Of a stretch of DNA of 64,000 bases, positions 16,102-24,861 are shown piece by piece. A model generated the notes under the pieces. The model had not been told where the DNA came from and searched no databases. It saw only the letters and a program-made list of their open reading frames with translations. The stretch comes from Reyranella aquatilis (GTDB lineage: Bacteria > Pseudomonadota > Alphaproteobacteria > Reyranellales > Reyranellaceae). Both the position numbers and the translations under genes were made by a program. The DNA lies in assembly GCF_020880995.1 (NCBI RefSeq), contig NZ_JAJISD010000001.1, forward strand, positions 1-64,000, in the 5' to 3' direction. How positions within the stretch are numbered: position 1 is the stretch's first letter; each line of letters starts with the position of its first letter.

Positions 16102-17379
16102 ATGACCCAGAAGGCAGCCGCGACGATGAAAAAGCCGGTCCGTCCCGATGTTGAAGCGGAGCTCAACAACCTTGCGATGTCCAAGGAAGCGCAGCCGCTG
16201 TTCGACGCGGTGAAGGCGCACATCGCCGAGAACGTCGCGCCGATCACCGAGGAGTTCTTCAGGCTGGGAGAGGGCCGCAAGGACCGCTGGAGCTGGGCGC
16301 CGGGGCAGCTGGAGCTGCTCGAGGCCGCCAAGAACAAGGCCAAGGCCTCGGGCCTGTGGAACTTCTTCCTGCCGCATTCCGAGATCGGACGCGGCCTCAC
16401 CAACCTCGACTACGCCTACATCGCCGCCGAACTCGGCAAGTATCCGCTGGCCTCCGAATCGCTGAACTGCTCCGCCCCCGATACCGGCAACATGGAAGTG
16501 CTGGAGAAGGTCGGCACGCCCGAGCAGAAGGAGAAGTGGCTGAAGCCGCTGCTGAACGGCGAGATCCGCTCGGCCTATGCCATGACCGAGCCGGGTGTGG
16601 CCTCGTCGGACGCCAAGAACATCACCACGCGCGCCGAACTGGTCGGCAATGAGTGGGTGATCAACGGCGAGAAGTACTACATCTCCGGCGCAGGCGACCC
16701 GCGCTGCAAGATCATGATCGTCATGGTCAAGACCAGCCCCGAGGCCTCGCCGCAGTTTCAGCAGTCGCAGATCCTCGTGCCGATGGGCACGCCGGGCCTG
16801 GAGATCCTTGGGCCGATGACGGTGTTCGGGCACGACCACGCACCGCGCGGACACATGCACCTGAAGTTCACCAACTGCCGGGTGCCGGCGGAGAACATCC
16901 TGCTGGGCGAGGGACGCGGCTTCGAGATCAGCCAGGTCCGCCTGGGCCCGGGCCGCATCCATCACTGCATGCGGTCGATCGGCGCCGCCGAGAAGGCGAT
17001 CGAGCTGATGGTCAAGCGCGGCTCCACGCGCACGGCGTTCGGCAAGCAGCTCATCCAGCTGGGAAAGAACCTCGAGCTGGTCAGCCGGGCACGCATCGAG
17101 ATCGAGGCGATGCGCCTCATGGTGCTGAAGGCGGCCAAGGCGATGGACGTGCTGGGCCATCGCGAGGCCCGCGTCTGGATCAGCATGGTCAAGGCGATGG
17201 TGCCGGAGAAGGTCTGTACCATCATCGACCAGGCCATCCAGATCCACGGCGCCACCGGCATTTCCCAGTGGTCTCCGCTCAGCGAGATGTACGTCAACCA
17301 GCGCCATCTGCGCTTCGCGGACGGCCCGGACGAGGTCCATCACATGGTGGTGGGGCGTGCCGAACTCAGCCGCCACTAG
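16102..17379 (+). CDS. Acyl-CoA dehydrogenase family protein
   Basis: A 425-residue flavoprotein of the ACAD10/11-like branch, expected to oxidise an acyl-CoA at the alpha-beta bond with FAD. Features are an N-terminal helical domain, AMTEPGVASSDAKNI (FAD and substrate contact, near residue 160), the beta domain VINGEKYYISGAGDPRCK, RLGPGRIHHCMRSIGAAEKA in the C-terminal helical domain, and the signature QIHGATGISQWSPLSEMY. Near the end, LRFADGPDEVH replaces the YEGT-type segment of medium-chain enzymes, as is usual in this branch. The start follows a purine-rich GAGGAAACG. Its gene is isolated, preceded by a palindromic candidate operator, which suggests induction by a specific acid or acyl-CoA. 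Confidence 0.9.
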   Translation: MTQKAAATMKKPVRPDVEAELNNLAMSKEAQPLFDAVKAHIAENVAPITEEFFRLGEGRKDRWSWAPGQLELLEAAKNKAKASGLWNFFLPHSEIGRGLTNLDYAYIAAELGKYPLASESLNCSAPDTGNMEVLEKVGTPEQKEKWLKPLLNGEIRSAYAMTEPGVASSDAKNITTRAELVGNEWVINGEKYYISGAGDPRCKIMIVMVKTSPEASPQFQQSQILVPMGTPGLEILGPMTVFGHDHAPRGHMHLKFTNCRVPAENILLGEGRGFEISQVRLGPGRIHHCMRSIGAAEKAIELMVKRGSTRTAFGKQLIQLGKNLELVSRARIEIEAMRLMVLKAAKAMDVLGHREARVWISMVKAMVPEKVCTIIDQAIQIHGATGISQWSPLSEMYVNQRHLRFADGPDEVHHMVVGRAELSRH

Positions 17380-17397
17380 GAGCAAGCGGGCCTGGCC

Positions 17398-17428
17398 TTG
17401 ACAGGTCGGGCCCGCCTCGGCCTAGGTT
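17398..17428 (+). promoter_or_regulatory. Candidate promoter for the small lipoprotein gene
   Basis: TTGACA at 17398 and TAGGTT at 17423 are separated by 19 bases, slightly long for sigma-70-type promoters. They lie 35 bases before the lipoprotein start and after the stop codon of the acyl-CoA dehydrogenase gene. Confidence 0.35.
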
Positions 17429-17462
17429 GGCCGGCAGGGCGTAAACAGAGCGGGAACAGCGG

Positions 17463-17828
17463 ATGAAGGCGACAAGGACAAGATTGCTGCAGGCGACCCT
17501 GATCTTATTCCCGCTCATGCTGGGCGGCTGCGAGGCCGCAAGCTCGCTGCGCGCCGCCGGCCTGTCCGACCCCAAGCTGATGAAGAGCATCAACGACGCC
17601 TACGAAGCCCGGGACAACTGCCTTACCGCGAACATCCACCTGGCCGATTCGGGGAACGCGAGCGCCCAGTCGCTCGCCGCAACCGCGGCCGCGTCCTGCC
17701 AGACGCAGACGGACGTGCTGATCTCGCTCAGCAATCCCTATGGTGATCCGCGGGTGACCGCGGCGATCCAGAAGGATTCGAACTTCCGAGCGCTCCGCTA
17801 CGTCCTGAAGGCCCGCGGCCAGGGTTAG
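17463..17828 (+). CDS. Small predicted lipoprotein, function unknown
   Basis: A 121-residue protein with a lipoprotein signal: basic MKATRTR, hydrophobic LLQATLILFPLML and the lipobox LGGC (Cys near residue 23). The mature part is helical and alanine-rich, with two further cysteines (DNCLTAN and ASCQTQ) that could form a disulphide in the periplasm. I recognise no domain. It stands alone on the plus strand, with its end overlapping by 4 bases the end of the convergent GMC small-subunit gene. Confidence 0.6.
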   Translation: MKATRTRLLQATLILFPLMLGGCEAASSLRAAGLSDPKLMKSINDAYEARDNCLTANIHLADSGNASAQSLAATAAASCQTQTDVLISLSNPYGDPRVTAAIQKDSNFRALRYVLKARGQG

Positions 17829-18268
17829 GCGCGGCGCCACATCGGCGCGCGCTGCCTCACCGGATCGAGCAGAGACCAGTCGCCCTGTTCCACGACATGG
17901 CCCTTGGGGAAGGGCGGGCGCGGCTCCTGGCCGAGCGAGCGCATGACGCGATCGTCGCGGTAGTAGCAGAGCAGCACCACGCGATTGAGGGAGAAGAGGG
18001 GCGCGCCGCCTTCCTGCTTGAAGCGGGCGGAGACCTCGGCGCGGCGGTCCGGTGCGAGGTCGGCGAAGGCACCGCCTGAGAGCTCGGCCAAGTGTCTCAG
18101 CGCCGTCCGGGTGTCGGCGGTATCGCGCTCGAGGTTCCTGAGGATTTCGTCAAAAATCAGCGGGTCGTCCGCACCCGGCACGCCGTACGTGATGCTGGCC
18201 GGGATCATGACGCCGGCCAGCGCCCGCAGGTCGCGCGTCTCGGCATCGGTGAGGGTCTCGTTGGTCAT
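17825..18268 (-). CDS. Gluconate 2-dehydrogenase subunit 3-like small subunit
   Basis: A 147-residue protein encoded 11 bases downstream of a GMC oxidoreductase gene. It resembles the small (gamma-like) subunit of membrane-associated FAD dehydrogenases: a start MTNETLTDAETRDLRALAGVM, the segment GVPGADDPLIFDEIL, a helical middle and a C-terminal LLCYYRDDRVMRSLG-x6-PFPKGH, which is typical for these partners. No Tat signal, which subunit 3 often carries, is visible here. The gene order large subunit then small subunit supports a heterodimer; the cytochrome c subunit found in many gluconate or sorbitol dehydrogenase operons is not present nearby. Confidence 0.7.
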   Translation of the reverse strand: MTNETLTDAETRDLRALAGVMIPASITYGVPGADDPLIFDEILRNLERDTADTRTALRHLAELSGGAFADLAPDRRAEVSARFKQEGGAPLFSLNRVVLLCYYRDDRVMRSLGQEPRPPFPKGHVVEQGDWSLLDPVRQRAPMWRRA

Positions 18269-18279
18269 GTCCTTTGGCC

Positions 18280-19884
18280 TCAGTCGAAGAGTGTGGCGTT
18301 GGCGAGACGCTGCTTGATGTTGTCGGCGATGTAGAGCGCCAGCGCCTGAATGGTGGAGGTCGGGTTCACGCCGCCGGAGGTGACCCAGATGCTGCCGTCG
18401 ACGATGAACAGGTTCTTCACGTCGTGGCTGCGGCCCCATTCGTTGACCACGGAGCGCTCCGGATCGGTGCCCATGCGCGCCGTGCCCATCAGATGCCAGC
18501 CGCCGTTCATGATCGGCGCCTCGACGCCGAAGCCGGTGGCGCCGGCGGCCGTCAGGATCTCCTTTGAGCGGGCGATGCCGTGTTCCATCATCTTCCGCGT
18601 GTTCTCGCCGATCGTGTAGTCGATCTTCGGGGCGGGAATGCCGTTGGAATCCTTGAGCACGGGATCGAGCGTGACCCGGTTGTGCTCTTCGGGCAGGTCC
18701 TCGGTAATGGTCGACATCGCCAGCCGCCGGTTCAGCAGCGAACGGTAGACCTTGTGGTGATCCTCGCCCCAGGGCAGGCGGCCGGCGGCTGTGCTGGTAA
18801 TCGCCTCGACGATCGAGCCCGTGCCGCGATGGAGCTGCAGCGTGTAGCCGCGCACGAAGCCACGGCTGCGGTCGGTCTCGTAGAACTCCTGGCTCCACAG
18901 GTTGAGCGGCGGCCCGTGATTGCCGTCGAGCGGCTCGTCGACATAGCCGTAGGTCAGGGCGAACGGGTGGAACATCAGGTTCTTGCCCACCAGCCCGCTC
19001 GAATTGGCGATGCCGTTGGGGAACCTGCCGGACACCGAATTGAGCAGCAGGCGCGGCGTGCCGACGCCGTTGCAGGCGACGATCACCATCTCGGCCGGCT
19101 GGAAATGCTCCTGGCCCTCGGCATCGTAATAGATGGCACCGGTCGCCATACCGGTCTCGTCGGTCGTGATCTCGCGGACGCGGGCGCGGGTCCGCAACTC
19201 GACGCCGGCACGGATCGCCGCCGGCCAATAGGTGATGTCGGTGCTGGCCTTGGCGCCCTGGGCGCAGCCCGGCGTGCAGTGGCCAAGATTGATGCAGGGC
19301 GCGCGGCCGTCATATTCGACCGTGGCGATGGCCGAATCGGAGGGCCACCAGTGCCAGCCGAGGCTGTTCAGGGCCTTGCCGAAGCGCTGGCCCGACTTGC
19401 CGAGCGGCAGCGGCGGCATGGGCGGGTGATGCAGCGGATAGGCGGGATCGCCCGCCAGCCCCGCGACGCCCATCATGCGGTCATTCTCGGCGAAGTAGGG
19501 CTCCAGGGTCTGGTAGTCGACCGGCCAATCCTCGGCCACGCCGTCCAGCGTCTTCACCCGGAAGTCGGACGGGTGCAGGCGCGGATAGTGCGCCGTGTAC
19601 ATGATGGTGCTGCCGCCGACGCCGTTGAAGTTCACGACCTTCACCGGCGAGTTGGCATCGTTGATCGGATAGTCGGTCTCGCGCGCCCGGCGATTCGGGT
19701 TGATGGCGAAGTCGCTGAACAGGCGGGCTTCCCAGTTGCGCCCGTTGGTCGGGTAGTCCGTGGGCTTCACCCAGTCGCCCTGCTCGAGACAGAGGATCCG
19801 CATCTTCGTGTCGGCCAGGCTCCAGGCCACGGCGGCGCCCGAGGCGCCGGAGCCGATGATGAGGACGTCGACCTTGTCGAGCAT
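18280..19884 (-). CDS. GMC-family FAD oxidoreductase, large subunit
   Basis: A 534-residue flavoprotein with an N-terminal ADP-binding fold VDVLIIGSGASGAAVAWSL, a GMC-type FAD segment VNFNGVGGSTIMYTAHYPR, and a C-terminal half with GGWHLMGTARMG and the GMC signature HDVKNLFIVDGS then TSGGVNPTSTIQALALYIADNI. These match the gluconate/2-keto-gluconate/fructose dehydrogenase-like subgroup rather than choline oxidases. It probably oxidises a sugar, sugar acid or alcohol. Catalytic His is likely the one in GGWHLMG. CHCTPGCAQGAK-like cysteines (residues around 200) could coordinate a cluster, as in three-subunit dehydrogenases. The small subunit follows at 17825-18268. Confidence 0.85.
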   Translation of the reverse strand: MLDKVDVLIIGSGASGAAVAWSLADTKMRILCLEQGDWVKPTDYPTNGRNWEARLFSDFAINPNRRARETDYPINDANSPVKVVNFNGVGGSTIMYTAHYPRLHPSDFRVKTLDGVAEDWPVDYQTLEPYFAENDRMMGVAGLAGDPAYPLHHPPMPPLPLGKSGQRFGKALNSLGWHWWPSDSAIATVEYDGRAPCINLGHCTPGCAQGAKASTDITYWPAAIRAGVELRTRARVREITTDETGMATGAIYYDAEGQEHFQPAEMVIVACNGVGTPRLLLNSVSGRFPNGIANSSGLVGKNLMFHPFALTYGYVDEPLDGNHGPPLNLWSQEFYETDRSRGFVRGYTLQLHRGTGSIVEAITSTAAGRLPWGEDHHKVYRSLLNRRLAMSTITEDLPEEHNRVTLDPVLKDSNGIPAPKIDYTIGENTRKMMEHGIARSKEILTAAGATGFGVEAPIMNGGWHLMGTARMGTDPERSVVNEWGRSHDVKNLFIVDGSIWVTSGGVNPTSTIQALALYIADNIKQRLANATLFD

Positions 19885-19897
19885 GAGGGAACTTCCG

Positions 19898-20926
19898 TTA
19901 GCGGGCGAGATGCTGGCTTATGGCCTCGGCCGCCAGCGCGTGGCCGGCGGGATTCCAGTGTCCGTCGTTGGCGAAGTGGTAAGCAAGCGGCGTTCCTTTT
20001 GCCTCCAGCACGGGCCGCAGGTCCAGCACATCGATGCCGCGCTGCCGGAGCGCCGCCGCGAAGGCCCGGTGCACGCGATCCTCGACGGCGCGGGACGGTC
20101 CGACCCACAGGGCGCGCGACGGGATGAGGACGACCAGCGCCCGATAGCGGCGGGCGATCTCGAGCAGCCGGTCGGCCGAGGCCTCGACGATTCGCGGATC
20201 GTCTTCGTTGCCGCTGATGCCTTCCAGATTCGGCGTGATCAGCCCGGTCTCCACCGCGAGTGCGCGCAGCCACGGTGTCTGGTGAACCACCGTCAGGGCG
20301 AAGAGATAGAAAGCCGAATGGGTGGACAGCCAGTGGCGGATTGCGACCGTGTTGGACGGAGAGGCCTCGCCATCGGGCCGGGCGGCGTATCCATGAAGAT
20401 CGTTCTCCATGCAGACGGCGATCACTACGCGGTCCGCGCGGGCGCCCCGCGAGCGGGCGTAGGCGAGCAGCTCGGCATAGCCCTCGATGTCCGTCGGGGT
20501 CGACAGGTTGAAGGTCCGGCGGCCGGTCAGGATCTGAAGACGATCCGAGAACCGGTCCCTGGCCGCCACGCCCCACCCCCAGGTGAAGGAATCGCCCACC
20601 ACCAGGACCTCTCCAGGGGTTGCCGTGGAGACGTCGTTGTCGTCGCGCAGTCCATGCATATTGATGCGGACGGGGACGTCGTAGTCGCCGGTGTTCTTAG
20701 CCTGCCGGGCGACCGTGCCGGGTCGGCCGAGCATCAGGGAGCCGACCGGATAGTCGAATTCGAACCGGCCGGAGGGATCGAAGGCGGGCAGGAACAGGCG
20801 CGTCAGGCCCTCGCACAGGCCCAGTCCCACGACCATGGCGGCGGCCAGCAGCAGAACCACCCGCGCGCCGCGACCTTTCGAACGTGTTTCGGATCGTGGC
20901 ATCTGGGGGCTGGTCTGGACGCTCAT
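19898..20926 (-). CDS. Membrane-anchored SGNH/GDSL-like hydrolase
   Basis: A 342-residue protein with one N-terminal transmembrane helix (VVLLLAAAMVVGLGLCEGL) and a large extracytoplasmic SGNH-type domain. Block I is VLVVGDSFTWGWGV (nucleophile Ser near residue 117), the Asn block lies in AVCMENDLHGY, and the catalytic Asp/His pair is in HFANDGHWNPAGH near the C-terminus. Such proteins hydrolyse or transfer acyl groups on polysaccharides or lipids; the precise substrate is unknown. I start at the ATG at 20926; a TTG two codons upstream is less likely. It is divergent from the monooxygenase gene with about 50 bases between. Confidence 0.8.
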   Translation of the reverse strand: MSVQTSPQMPRSETRSKGRGARVVLLLAAAMVVGLGLCEGLTRLFLPAFDPSGRFEFDYPVGSLMLGRPGTVARQAKNTGDYDVPVRINMHGLRDDNDVSTATPGEVLVVGDSFTWGWGVAARDRFSDRLQILTGRRTFNLSTPTDIEGYAELLAYARSRGARADRVVIAVCMENDLHGYAARPDGEASPSNTVAIRHWLSTHSAFYLFALTVVHQTPWLRALAVETGLITPNLEGISGNEDDPRIVEASADRLLEIARRYRALVVLIPSRALWVGPSRAVEDRVHRAFAAALRQRGIDVLDLRPVLEAKGTPLAYHFANDGHWNPAGHALAAEAISQHLAR

Positions 20927-20975
20927 GTTCAAGCAAGACTGTGCGGCAGATTACCAGTCAGGAAAGAGCCTTCCC

Positions 20976-22475
20976 ATGCCGGATACAACCCTTGCGAGGC
21001 AAACCGCCGCCAAGACCGAGCATTTCGACGTCCTGATCGTCGGCGCCGGCATTTCGGGCATCGGTGGCGCCTACCACCTCACCACGCAGATGCCGGACCG
21101 CAGCTTCGTCATCCTGGAGACGCAGGAGAGCTTCGGCGGCACCTGGCTGACCCACAAGTATCCGGGCATCCGCTCCGACAGCGATCTCCACACCTTCGGC
21201 TATCGCTTCAAGCCCTGGAAGGGCAAGCCGATCGCCACCGCGCACGAGATCAAGACCTACATGGGCGAGGTGATCGAGGAAAACGACATCGCGCGCCACA
21301 TCCGCTACCGCCACCGCATCGAATCCGCGTCCTGGTCGAGCCAGGACAATCTCTGGACGATCGACGCCGTGCGGACCGATACCGGCGAGGCGCTCCGCTT
21401 CACGGCCAACTTCCTGTGGATGTGCCAGGGCTACTATCGCCATTCGGTCGGCTACACGCCGGAATGGCCGGGCATGGAGAGCTTCAAGGGCCAGATCGTC
21501 CATCCGCAGACCTGGCCGGAAGATCTCGACTACACCGGCAAGAAGATCGTCGTGATCGGCTCGGGGGCGACGGCGGCGACCGTCATCCCGGCGATGGCCG
21601 ACAAGGCCGGCCACGTGACGATGCTCCAGCGCTCGCCGACCTATTTCATTCCCGGCCGCAACGCCATCGAGCTGGCCGAGACCCTGCGCCAGCTCGAGGT
21701 CGACGAGGAGTGGATCCACGAGATCGTGCGCCGCAAGATCCTGCACGACCAGTCGGTCTTCACCCGCCGCTCCCTCGAGGAGTCCGACAAGGTTAGAGCC
21801 GAACTGCTGGCCGGCGTCCGCGCCCATGTCGGCCCCGACTTCCCGCTGGAGCCGCACTTCACGCCGAGCTACCGGCCCTGGCAGCAGCGCATCGCCTTCG
21901 TGCCCGACGGGGATCTGTTCAAGGCGATCCGCGGCGGCAAGGCGTCGGTCGAGACCGACGAGATCGACCGCTTCGTGCCGGAAGGCATCCTGCTCAAGTC
22001 CGGCAAGACCCTGGAAGCCGACATCATCGTGACGGCGACCGGCTTCGACCTGTCGGTGATGGGCGACATCGCCTTCACGGTCGATGGCAAGCCGGTCGAC
22101 TTCGCCGACACCGTGACCTATCGCGGCATGATGTTCACCGGCGTGCCCAACATGGTCTGGGTGTTTGGCTATTTCCGCGCGAGCTGGACGCTGCGCGCCG
22201 ACCTCGTGGGCGACTTCGTGTGCCGCCTGCTCGACCACATGGACAAGCACCAGGCGCGTAAGGTCCAGGTCGCCCTGCGGCCCGAGGACAAGGACATGCC
22301 CCTGTTGCCCTGGATCGATCCGGAGAACTTCAATCCGGGTTACCTGATGCGCGGCATGCACCTCCTGCCCAAGCGCGGCGACAAGCCGGAGTGGCAGCAC
22401 ACCCAGGATTACTGGAACGAGAAGAACATCTTCCCGGCCATCGATCTTGAGGATCGAGCGTTCGTCTACGGCTGA
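20976..22475 (+). CDS. Flavin-containing Baeyer-Villiger-type monooxygenase
   Basis: A 499-residue NAD(P)H/FAD monooxygenase. The FAD-binding GxGxxG is VLIVGAGISGIGGAY near residue 20, followed by FGGTWLTHKYPGIRSD; the NADPH-binding GxGxxA/G is VVIGSGATAATV near 190. Between them FKGQIVHPQTWP, near residue 170, fits the Baeyer-Villiger fingerprint F-x-G-x3-H-x3-W-P. VTATGFDLSVMG is the later ATG-type motif. It should insert oxygen next to a ketone, or oxidise a heteroatom, in the cytoplasm. Start is the ATG at 20976 with GGAAAGAG upstream; earlier in-frame codons lie inside the divergent gene. Substrate unknown. Confidence 0.88.
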   Translation: MPDTTLARQTAAKTEHFDVLIVGAGISGIGGAYHLTTQMPDRSFVILETQESFGGTWLTHKYPGIRSDSDLHTFGYRFKPWKGKPIATAHEIKTYMGEVIEENDIARHIRYRHRIESASWSSQDNLWTIDAVRTDTGEALRFTANFLWMCQGYYRHSVGYTPEWPGMESFKGQIVHPQTWPEDLDYTGKKIVVIGSGATAATVIPAMADKAGHVTMLQRSPTYFIPGRNAIELAETLRQLEVDEEWIHEIVRRKILHDQSVFTRRSLEESDKVRAELLAGVRAHVGPDFPLEPHFTPSYRPWQQRIAFVPDGDLFKAIRGGKASVETDEIDRFVPEGILLKSGKTLEADIIVTATGFDLSVMGDIAFTVDGKPVDFADTVTYRGMMFTGVPNMVWVFGYFRASWTLRADLVGDFVCRLLDHMDKHQARKVQVALRPEDKDMPLLPWIDPENFNPGYLMRGMHLLPKRGDKPEWQHTQDYWNEKNIFPAIDLEDRAFVYG

Positions 22476-22626
22476 GCCGGCAGCCTGTTTTCTGGAGACA
22501 CGAAGGTCCCTCACTGGGCTCTGAATGACGCCTGCGCTGGAAGGCGTGTCGGTGCGCCGAGGAAGAAAGCGGTGTCATCCCGGAGGCAGTGAGAGAGCTT
22601 TAGGTCATAGGCTCGGGGGAGCGGGG

Positions 22627-23895
22627 ATGGAGCGAGGCAACACGCGCAAGGTCATTGCGGCCGGCGCCATCGGCAACGTGCTGGAATGGTACGACTTCGC
22701 GGTCTACGGCTATTTCGCCGCCGCGATCGGTCGTGCCTTCTTCCCGAGCGAGGACACCGTGGCGCAGGTCCTGGCGGCCTTCGGCATCTTTGCCGTGGGC
22801 TTCCTGATGCGGCCGATCGGCGGCGCCGTGATCGGCGTGATCGGCGACCGGCTCGGCCGACGCGCCGCGCTCACTGTCTCCGTGGCGGCCATGGCCATCC
22901 CGACCTTCCTGGTCGGCGTACTGCCCGACTACCACACGCTCGGCATCGCCGCGCCGATCCTGCTCACGCTGCTGCGCATGGTGCAGGGCCTCTCGGTCGG
23001 CGGCGAATACACGACGTCGATCATCTTCATCATCGAGCAGTCGCCGCCCAACCGGCGCGCCCTGGTGGGGGCGCTGGGATGCTGTGGCGCCATCGGCGGC
23101 ATCCTGCTTGGGTCGGCGACCGGCGCCCTGCTGGCGTCGGTGATGTCGGAGCAGGCGCTGGAGAACTGGGGCTGGCGCCTGCCGTTCCTGTTCGGGCTTC
23201 TGGTCGGCGTTGCAGGCGTCGCGCTTCGCCGCCACGTCCACGAGGCGCCGCGCAGTGCGCCCAAGGCCCGCTCGCCGCTGCTCGATACGGTGCGCAACCA
23301 TGGCCCGTTGCTCGGCAAGCTGGCCGCGCTCTCGGTCTTCAACTCGGTCGGCTTCTACCTGATGTTCGTCTACATCGTGAGCTGGCTGCAGACGGCGGAC
23401 GGCGTCGCGCCGGCGACGGCACTGGGCATCAATTCCGTCAGCATGGTCCTGATGCTGCCGGTCATGGTCCTGATGGGCTGGCTCTCGGACCGCTATGGGC
23501 GGCGGCCGGTGATGCTGGGGGCGGCTACCCTCGGCTTCGTCGGCGCGCTGCCATTCTTCTGGTTGATGCACCAGGGCCATCCGTCCCTGATCCTGCTGGG
23601 GCAGCTGGGCTTCGTCGTGTCGGTGGGCGCCTTCATCGGGGCCCAGCCCGCGCTGATGGTCGAGGCGGTTCCCGCCGAGATCCGCTGCACGGCGATCGCG
23701 CTGGGCTACAACGTCACCCTGGGCATCCTGGGTGGCTTCAGTCCGCTGGTCGCCACCTGGCTGGTACACCGCACGGGCAACGATTTCAGCCCGGCCTTCA
23801 TGATCATGGTCGCCGCGGCGATCTCCTTCGCGGCGATCCTTCGGTTCGAAGAGACCTACAGGGTGAATCTGCAGGCTGCAGAGGGACGAAGCTAA
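22627..23895 (+). CDS. MFS transporter of the metabolite:H+ symporter (ProP/ShiA-like) type
   Basis: A 422-residue, roughly 12-helix permease. It opens IAAGAIGNVLEWYDFAVYGYF, the hallmark of the MHS subfamily, has the MFS loop motif GDRLGRRAAL after helix 2 and a repeat SDRYGRRPVM in the second half, and shows LRMVQGLSVGGEYTTS in helix 4-5. Substrates of this subfamily include proline/betaine, shikimate, alpha-ketoglutarate and aromatic acids; nothing here tells which. I start at ATG 22627, directly before the conserved N-terminus. Its 3' end overlaps by 4 bases the end of the convergent transglutaminase-like gene. Confidence 0.88.
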   Translation: MERGNTRKVIAAGAIGNVLEWYDFAVYGYFAAAIGRAFFPSEDTVAQVLAAFGIFAVGFLMRPIGGAVIGVIGDRLGRRAALTVSVAAMAIPTFLVGVLPDYHTLGIAAPILLTLLRMVQGLSVGGEYTTSIIFIIEQSPPNRRALVGALGCCGAIGGILLGSATGALLASVMSEQALENWGWRLPFLFGLLVGVAGVALRRHVHEAPRSAPKARSPLLDTVRNHGPLLGKLAALSVFNSVGFYLMFVYIVSWLQTADGVAPATALGINSVSMVLMLPVMVLMGWLSDRYGRRPVMLGAATLGFVGALPFFWLMHQGHPSLILLGQLGFVVSVGAFIGAQPALMVEAVPAEIRCTAIALGYNVTLGILGGFSPLVATWLVHRTGNDFSPAFMIMVAAAISFAAILRFEETYRVNLQAAEGRS

Positions 23896-24791
23896 CGAAG
23901 GACCACCCTGGTTTCTCCGCGAAGGGGGGAGAAGCTTCGGAGCAAACCTGCAACGGCAAACTCCGGCCGGCTGAAGGTCGATCGAACCGGACCGAGTTCG
24001 TTCGGCCTGTCGAGCACCGCTGACAACGCATCCAGCATGGGCAATTCCGCCGTCGGCAAAGTCTCGATCGGCGTTCGGTCGGCGAGGCCCCAGTAGTCCC
24101 AGGGGAGCAACTCGACCTTGTTGAGCGCAGCGAGATCCCGCATGAGGCTGCCGCGAATGAACCAGAGGCCATGGATTCCGATGCTGGGGACCCCGAACCG
24201 GTCGGGGGACACCTTGCCGTTGCGGGCCAACTGCCAGCTGTCGGCCGCGACCACAAACTCATCGCGGCTCAGATCGAGGGCGTTGGCCTTTACGCCAACT
24301 CTCGATTTCACAACCGGATCGACGTTGGGGTCGACGAGTATCCAGCGGTTCTCTGCCTCGTTCCAGTATTCGCAGACGCAGTGGTCGCTGAAAGAGTCGG
24401 GCTTCTTCGAGAAATACGTTGCAAAGCCGAAGCGCAATCGCGCCGGAACGCCCCGATGTCGAAGCAGCGAGCAGAGAAGCAGCGCATAGTCGCGGCAACT
24501 GCCGACGAAGCGCGCGCCCGGTTCGCGTGGCTCGCGGAGAGGGCGAGGATCCTTCTCCGTCAGCCTTCGATAGATGTCGGCCGCGTAACGGGTATCGACC
24601 TCGCCAAGACGCGCCTGCCCATCGAGACCCAGGCCGTAGAGCTCGACGAAATCCTTGTCGACGACGAGCCCCTGAACGATCGCGACAAGCGTCTCGATCT
24701 GGCACGGCAGATCCGCATCGAGGGTCGTGCGCTGACCGGGATCAGTCGTTGCACTCTGGGCGCCATAGAAGGCATGTTCGTCAGGTTGCAT
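23892..24791 (-). CDS. Transglutaminase-like domain protein
   Basis: A 299-residue cytoplasmic protein with a papain/transglutaminase-like core. The catalytic triad can be placed: Cys in GARFVGSCRDYALLLCSLL (near residue 98), His in SFSDHCVCEYWNEAENRW (near 136) and Asp in ILVDPNVDPVV (near 153). CSLLRHRGVPARLRFGFATYF is the conserved helix-strand after the Cys. No signal peptide or membrane helix is visible. Such proteins act as proteases, amidases or acyltransferases. It is the only transglutaminase-like gene in the window, but it is 11 kb from the lasso-type cluster and convergent with an MFS gene, so a link to lasso leader cleavage is speculative. Confidence 0.75.
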   Translation of the reverse strand: MQPDEHAFYGAQSATTDPGQRTTLDADLPCQIETLVAIVQGLVVDKDFVELYGLGLDGQARLGEVDTRYAADIYRRLTEKDPRPLREPREPGARFVGSCRDYALLLCSLLRHRGVPARLRFGFATYFSKKPDSFSDHCVCEYWNEAENRWILVDPNVDPVVKSRVGVKANALDLSRDEFVVAADSWQLARNGKVSPDRFGVPSIGIHGLWFIRGSLMRDLAALNKVELLPWDYWGLADRTPIETLPTAELPMLDALSAVLDRPNELGPVRSTFSRPEFAVAGLLRSFSPLRGETRVVLR

Positions 24792-24861
24792 AGAGAAAGA
24801 ATATCACGACGAACACCCAAGGCGCGCGGTACCCGGTCGGTGCTCGTCGTGTCTCTTCGTC

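Noticed and set aside
18580..20127. Long plus-strand open frame opposite the GMC and SGNH-like genes
   Set aside because: It is a mirror of the coding strand: the encoded sequence is composition-driven (Arg/Gly/Ala/Val-rich) without any domain, whereas the opposite strand encodes well-conserved enzymes.
23892..24791. Transglutaminase-like protein as the missing lasso B2 peptidase
   Set aside because: It has the Cys-His-Asp motif but is 11 kb away, in reverse orientation and convergent with an MFS gene. The family is broad and no lasso-specific feature is visible, so it is noted only as a trans possibility.
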